This document shows, piece by piece, positions 60,739 to 64,000 of a stretch of DNA of 64,000 bases (the first letter of the stretch is position 1; every line of letters starts with the position of its first letter). Under the pieces are notes generated by a model. It saw only the letters and a program-made list of their open reading frames with translations, did not search any database and had not been told where the DNA came from. The position numbers and the translations under genes are program-made. The DNA is from Edaphobacter sp. (GTDB lineage: Bacteria; Acidobacteriota; Terriglobia; Terriglobales; Acidobacteriaceae): NCBI GenBank assembly GCA_025462755.1, contig JAOAPF010000447.1:1-64000 (forward strand), in the 5' to 3' direction.

Positions 60739-62229
60739 CTACTGCATCGGCACGAACTTTCCCTCACACGTGAACGCAGCCCCTTTGGCCGCCGGGTCCG
60801 AAGCCGACTTCCACGGGACCACCTTAATATCCGTCGCGCTGAAGTCGAGATTGGTTCCCAGCGGCCCCACTGTCACCGTGGCAAAGTGCCCATGCACTTG
60901 CTGCGGCGTGATTCCGTTGACCCGCACGCCATCAAGCGTCACCTCCGTGCGATGCTCGTCATTCAACCCGGCAATCAGCACATCCCCCGGCGTCGTATCG
61001 AGCACATTGCGAATCGTAATCGCCTTATAATCCGGAATCCGGTCGCCCGTATACTTCGGATCCTCATAACCTTCGGTCGTCTGGTTCGTGTAGTAGGGAC
61101 TGATGGCAATGGGATTCTTTACGCCCCGCATGCAGATGTTCTGATAAGTCAGATCGTGTACCGGCCCTCCGCGCGTCACGTTGCTCTTGATACGGATACC
61201 GCTCGTTGTATTGTCCTCGGTCAAACCGTCCACCAGCAGATAGCTGTCGCCGCTATAGGTCTCGCTTCCGATCGACATACCATGGCCCGAGTAGAAGTGG
61301 TTGTCGAGCACGCTCATGTGCGTTGTGCCCGTCTTTACGGCAATGTTGTCATCGCCGTTATCGATCCAGCTATGCGCCACCGTCACGTTGGTCGAAGACC
61401 CGGGATCGATCCCGTCGGTATTCCGCGCGTCCATTCCTTTAGTCGTCGGGGTCAGCAGATGAACGCCCCACGCCGTAAAGCCATTGGTCTGGTTAACGCT
61501 AACGTGGAAGTTCGTCGAGTTGTGCAGCGTAATCCGGTACAGCACCAGGCCATCAGCATGGCTGGCGACGATCATCCGCGTCGTAAAGTATCGCTCATTC
61601 TTGGGCTCTGCCTTGCGCGCCATCTCCCACCAGCTATAGTCCTTGCCCAGAAGCTTCGCGTAGCCACGCCCGTCGATGACTCCGTCGCCCATAATGCCAA
61701 CGTCTTTGGCATCATTAATACTGATGAACGGCCTGCATCCTCCGCGGGCCGGCGCTGGACGCTGTGGCGCAGGGAATACTGCCGGCGGCGCGCCCATCGC
61801 AATCGTGCCGCACAGCCCGGGGGTCGCACCCTCCGTTTTTACTTCATACGCAGCAGGATCGCGCGACCCGAACAACGTCACGCCTTCATCGATCAGCAGC
61901 GTCACGCCCGTTCGCATCTCGAGCGGCCCCGACAGAAACGCGTTGTTGCCATCTGCCGGCTTCAACTCCACCGCCATCCCAGGCTTACACTTGTCCAGCG
62001 CACTCTGGATGCGGGCAGTATCGAGCTTGCTCTCATCCGCCTCAGCGAGCTTATCGCCCACCGCACGAAGCTGCGCCGGAAGTTGAGTACACGATGCGGG
62101 AATCTTCGGTTCGGTCACTTGCCGGGTGTCCTGCGCTCTCACCATTCGCGCTATTGGGAACAACAGCAGCGTGATGACGATCAGCCATCTCCCATCCTCG
62201 ACACACACGCCAAACCGATTCCATATCAT
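60739..62229 (-). CDS. Glycoside hydrolase family 28, polygalacturonase-like
   Basis: 496 residues, ATG 62229 with GGAGG about nine bases upstream. The signal peptide (WLIVITLLLFPIARMVRA) leads to a right-handed beta-helix with the GH28 catalytic motifs: NTDG at 270-273, GDD at 292-294 (the acid/base and nucleophile aspartates), GHG at 315-317 and RIKS at 346-349. These are the conserved positions of pectin-degrading exo/endo-polygalacturonases. Exported, so it would attack plant pectin or related oligogalacturonides outside the cell. Confidence 0.94.
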   Translation of the reverse strand: MIWNRFGVCVEDGRWLIVITLLLFPIARMVRAQDTRQVTEPKIPASCTQLPAQLRAVGDKLAEADESKLDTARIQSALDKCKPGMAVELKPADGNNAFLSGPLEMRTGVTLLIDEGVTLFGSRDPAAYEVKTEGATPGLCGTIAMGAPPAVFPAPQRPAPARGGCRPFISINDAKDVGIMGDGVIDGRGYAKLLGKDYSWWEMARKAEPKNERYFTTRMIVASHADGLVLYRITLHNSTNFHVSVNQTNGFTAWGVHLLTPTTKGMDARNTDGIDPGSSTNVTVAHSWIDNGDDNIAVKTGTTHMSVLDNHFYSGHGMSIGSETYSGDSYLLVDGLTEDNTTSGIRIKSNVTRGGPVHDLTYQNICMRGVKNPIAISPYYTNQTTEGYEDPKYTGDRIPDYKAITIRNVLDTTPGDVLIAGLNDEHRTEVTLDGVRVNGITPQQVHGHFATVTVGPLGTNLDFSATDIKVVPWKSASDPAAKGAAFTCEGKFVPMQ

Positions 62230-62291
62230 TTGGTCCTACCTCCAGTTCTGCTGAGACAACCTAGCACAATCAACAGGCGAAGGTCACGACA

Positions 62292-62426
62292 TCACGGAAT
62301 GTGACTGCGATCGAAATCATTTGCGTCGAGATCGTCTTCATCAACCAGCAGCGTAGGCCATATCAATAGGGCGAGAGATGACAGTGCAATCAATATCTGC
62401 AACGCAGGATGCAGAGCATGAGACAT
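62292..62426 (-). CDS. Small membrane protein (44 residues)
   Basis: ATG 62426 with AGAGG six bases upstream. A single hydrophobic helix (LQILIALSSLALLIWPTLLV) is followed by an acidic tail (DEDDLDANDFDRSHIP). The frame is open upstream to 62690, but that portion crosses a terminator hairpin and is not coding. Unknown function. Confidence 0.55.
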   Translation of the reverse strand: MSHALHPALQILIALSSLALLIWPTLLVDEDDLDANDFDRSHIP

Positions 62427-62877
62427 AGAGTGCCTCTTTCTTCGGAGCGCTGCGTACCTCTCCTGACACTCCCTGCATCGGCGCCGTTGCGCCTTGTCTT
62501 CAAGATCGAAGTATTTTTTTTTCAGTGGCTTCCGCTTTAGGAAATATCGTCCCTCAATCCCACAAAAGTTGTACCGAAAAAGCGAAAAGGCCACCCGGCA
62601 ACAGGGTGGCCTTTTCTTTAGGGAGAATAGTTCCAACGGAGGCAAAGCCATCAGAACTTTCTGGCGAAATACTAAGTTTGGCAAAATCACGTGTCAAGGC
62701 CAAAACTCGTCCGCTGTAAGTCTTTGGTGAAGAGATAGTTACGGGGGTTACTGAAGGGTAAACATGGGGCTAAATATTCGCTTTCTATTCGCTTTAAGCG
62801 GTCCGACCATATATCAAAAGGCTATCGTTTCAGCCGGTTAGACCCCCGGCTGCACCGTCACCAGTGCATAAATCCCA
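62427..62877. other. Intergenic, 451 bp, with a terminator, no other gene
   Basis: Holds the hairpin at 62585-62615 and the leader of the 44-residue gene. The remainder shows A/T-rich runs but no recognisable element; no tRNA was found. Confidence 0.5.
62585..62615. terminator. Bidirectional intrinsic terminator
   Basis: Perfect 12-bp stem AAAAGGCCACCC / GGGTGGCCTTTT with a 7-base loop; T-rich sequence follows on both strands. On the minus strand it would end transcripts of the DUF6599 gene. Confidence 0.9.
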
Positions 62878-63999
62878 CTATCCCCGCGGGTTGGCGCCCG
62901 ATCCATCCGACTGGATCCTCGCCGGACGCCCGCTCAGATCGATTCGCAGAAACTCCGGTTCGGTCGCCGCCGGCTTGCCCTGCATCACGCGAATCGTGGC
63001 GCGCGCTCCCCCGAAAAACAGCGCAAGCACCACCGCCGCCACCGCCCCAAGGCCGCAGAAAATAAGAATGCTGGTCAGCAGGCTCACCGTCTTGCGGACC
63101 TCGGAGTGAAACTCCGGAGGCATCGGCTTATTCCACGTCACCTCATTGCGCAGGTGAATGTTCTCCACTATCTCCTGCGCCTCTGCCGGCTTCCACGCAC
63201 CCGTCGTGAGCAACACCAGCGGACCTTCGCGCCGCAGCTTCACCGTTCCAGCCGATGCACCCTGCCGATTGATCTCGCTCTCAATCTGCCGCCCATGCTC
63301 TCCTGCGATCTGCGGCGTCGGATAGAGCAGCATCGTCAACGTGCCCTTGCCTTCATACTTCGCCGTCACTGCCTCGGCGGCTTTGTCGAACCCGATGACC
63401 TCCGGCGGCAGCGCTCCACCAATCGCCTGATACTCCACCGGCCCCAGCGCATATTTCACCGTCTCTCGCTTCAAACTTTGCGCGGGCAGATACGTCGGCA
63501 GCAGCGGAGGCATTCCCTTCGTTCCACCAACCTTCGGCAGCCCAACCTGCACCGTCTTCAACAACGCAGCAGCCGCCTCCGGATAAAGTTTCAGATTCGA
63601 CACCACCACCGATACGCCACTCAGCATCACGTGGTCCGCGCTGTTCTTCTTCAGATAGCTGTACGCCGCATACGCCCCGGTCGCATCGTCAAACTGGTAC
63701 ACCGTTACCGTGCCACTCGGGACACTGCCATGCGCAACCGGACTTTGCGCATCTCCTCGCTCATACCGCCTGATCCCATCTTCCACCAGGATGGGCGCAT
63801 CCGCCCCACTCCACGACGGAGCACCATTGCCCGCATCATGGTTCGGCCCCGTTCGCAACGACTCCGGCAGCAACGGCGCAGGCGGCATCGCCAACATAGT
63901 CTTCGCTTCCTGCGCCTGCAGCGACACAGCCGATGCACCCACCAGCACCATACCCAACAACACCCGCGACATCATCCGAATCCGAGAAGAAACTCCCAT
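62878..63999 (-). CDS. DUF6599-family exported membrane protein
   Basis: 373 residues from ATG 63999, one base from the window edge; the true start may be 63975 (MMSRVLLGMVLVGASAVSLQ) or lie beyond the window. Signal peptide, then an exported domain: ILVEDGIRRYERGDA, VTVYQFDDATGAYAAYSYLK, VGLPKVGGTKGMPPLLPTYL, ETVKYALGPVEYQAIGGALP and VKLRREGPLVLLTTGAWKPA. A C-terminal membrane helix (LTSILIFCGLGAVAAVVLAL) ends in FFGGARATIRVMQGK and a short basic tail. This conserved acidobacterial family has no known function. Confidence 0.85.
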   Translation of the reverse strand: MGVSSRIRMMSRVLLGMVLVGASAVSLQAQEAKTMLAMPPAPLLPESLRTGPNHDAGNGAPSWSGADAPILVEDGIRRYERGDAQSPVAHGSVPSGTVTVYQFDDATGAYAAYSYLKKNSADHVMLSGVSVVVSNLKLYPEAAAALLKTVQVGLPKVGGTKGMPPLLPTYLPAQSLKRETVKYALGPVEYQAIGGALPPEVIGFDKAAEAVTAKYEGKGTLTMLLYPTPQIAGEHGRQIESEINRQGASAGTVKLRREGPLVLLTTGAWKPAEAQEIVENIHLRNEVTWNKPMPPEFHSEVRKTVSLLTSILIFCGLGAVAAVVLALFFGGARATIRVMQGKPAATEPEFLRIDLSGRPARIQSDGSGANPRG

Positions 64000-64000
64000 A

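Noticed and set aside
60886-62304. 472-codon plus-strand frame
   Set aside because: Antisense of the GH28 gene, His/Arg-rich with no domain; the minus-strand motifs are decisive.
62292-62690. 132-codon version of the small minus-strand frame
   Set aside because: It runs through a perfect terminator hairpin at 62585-62615; only the last 44 codons have a ribosome site.
1-64000. tRNA, rRNA, CRISPR arrays, IS elements, prophage genes
   Set aside because: Scanned by eye for T-loop motifs, regularly spaced repeats and transposase or integrase motifs; none convincing.

Overview
The window is GC-rich, gene-dense bacterial chromosome, most likely from an Acidobacteriota member of the Acidobacteriaceae (Terriglobus/Granulicella/Edaphobacter type). 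The basis is family content read from the sequence: two very large Oar-like TonB-dependent receptors with an N-terminal carboxypeptidase-regulatory domain, a tricorn-type protease, DUF6599, DUF5715 and TIGR03118 proteins, a PEP-CTERM protein, plant-polysaccharide hydrolases, and an LptD that shows a Gram-negative outer membrane. I saw no tRNA, rRNA, CRISPR array, intact IS element or phage gene.

Layout. 0-5 kb: start of a GH2 glycosidase, a Cys-rich exported protein, an outer-membrane protein, and an orphan hybrid-free histidine kinase with six PAS domains. 5-10 kb: housekeeping genes on the minus strand (DUF480 protein, aspS, hisS, gamma-carbonic anhydrase-like), then rpsU with a TTG start. 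10-14 kb: zinc-ribbon protein, MBL hydrolase, a secreted unknown, a methyltransferase. 14-21.5 kb: RDD membrane protein, then lptD, a DsbA-like oxidoreductase, a SurA/PpiC isomerase and a Gfo/Idh/MocA oxidoreductase in a row. This is a coherent LptD-maturation neighbourhood, and the LptD keeps the Cys and the CC pair that DsbA oxidises in E. coli. 21.5-28.4 kb: DUF5715, an alkaline-phosphatase-fold membrane enzyme with a small partner, and a tricorn protease.

28.4-41.4 kb is an accessory stretch of small exported or hypothetical proteins: lipoprotein pair, two NTF2-like paralogues, glycine-zipper, DinB, PEP-CTERM, TIGR03118, a paralogous two-gene operon, CsbD and a cupin. Several strong hairpins separate the units. 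41.5-44.3 kb carries a compositionally distinct SIR2-like plus P-loop NTPase gene of the antiphage-defence type, broken by a frameshift. It is followed by a 54-bp vestige of a second, divergent gyrA 3' end and then by intact gyrA. 47-58.9 kb: two Oar-like receptors and a separate siderophore-receptor/PiuC iron module. 59-64 kb: flavin monooxygenase, GH28 polygalacturonase and a DUF6599 protein.

Many convergent neighbours abut with 0-2 bp between stop codons (2051/2053, 21450/21453, 32097/32099), so the genome is compact here. The best candidates for new biology are the SIR2-NTPase gene with its gyrA-end remnant, the lptD-dsbA-surA arrangement, and the unknown exported-protein runs at 28.4-31.2 kb and 35.9-36.9 kb. 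All functional calls rest on reading motifs by eye; no database search was possible.
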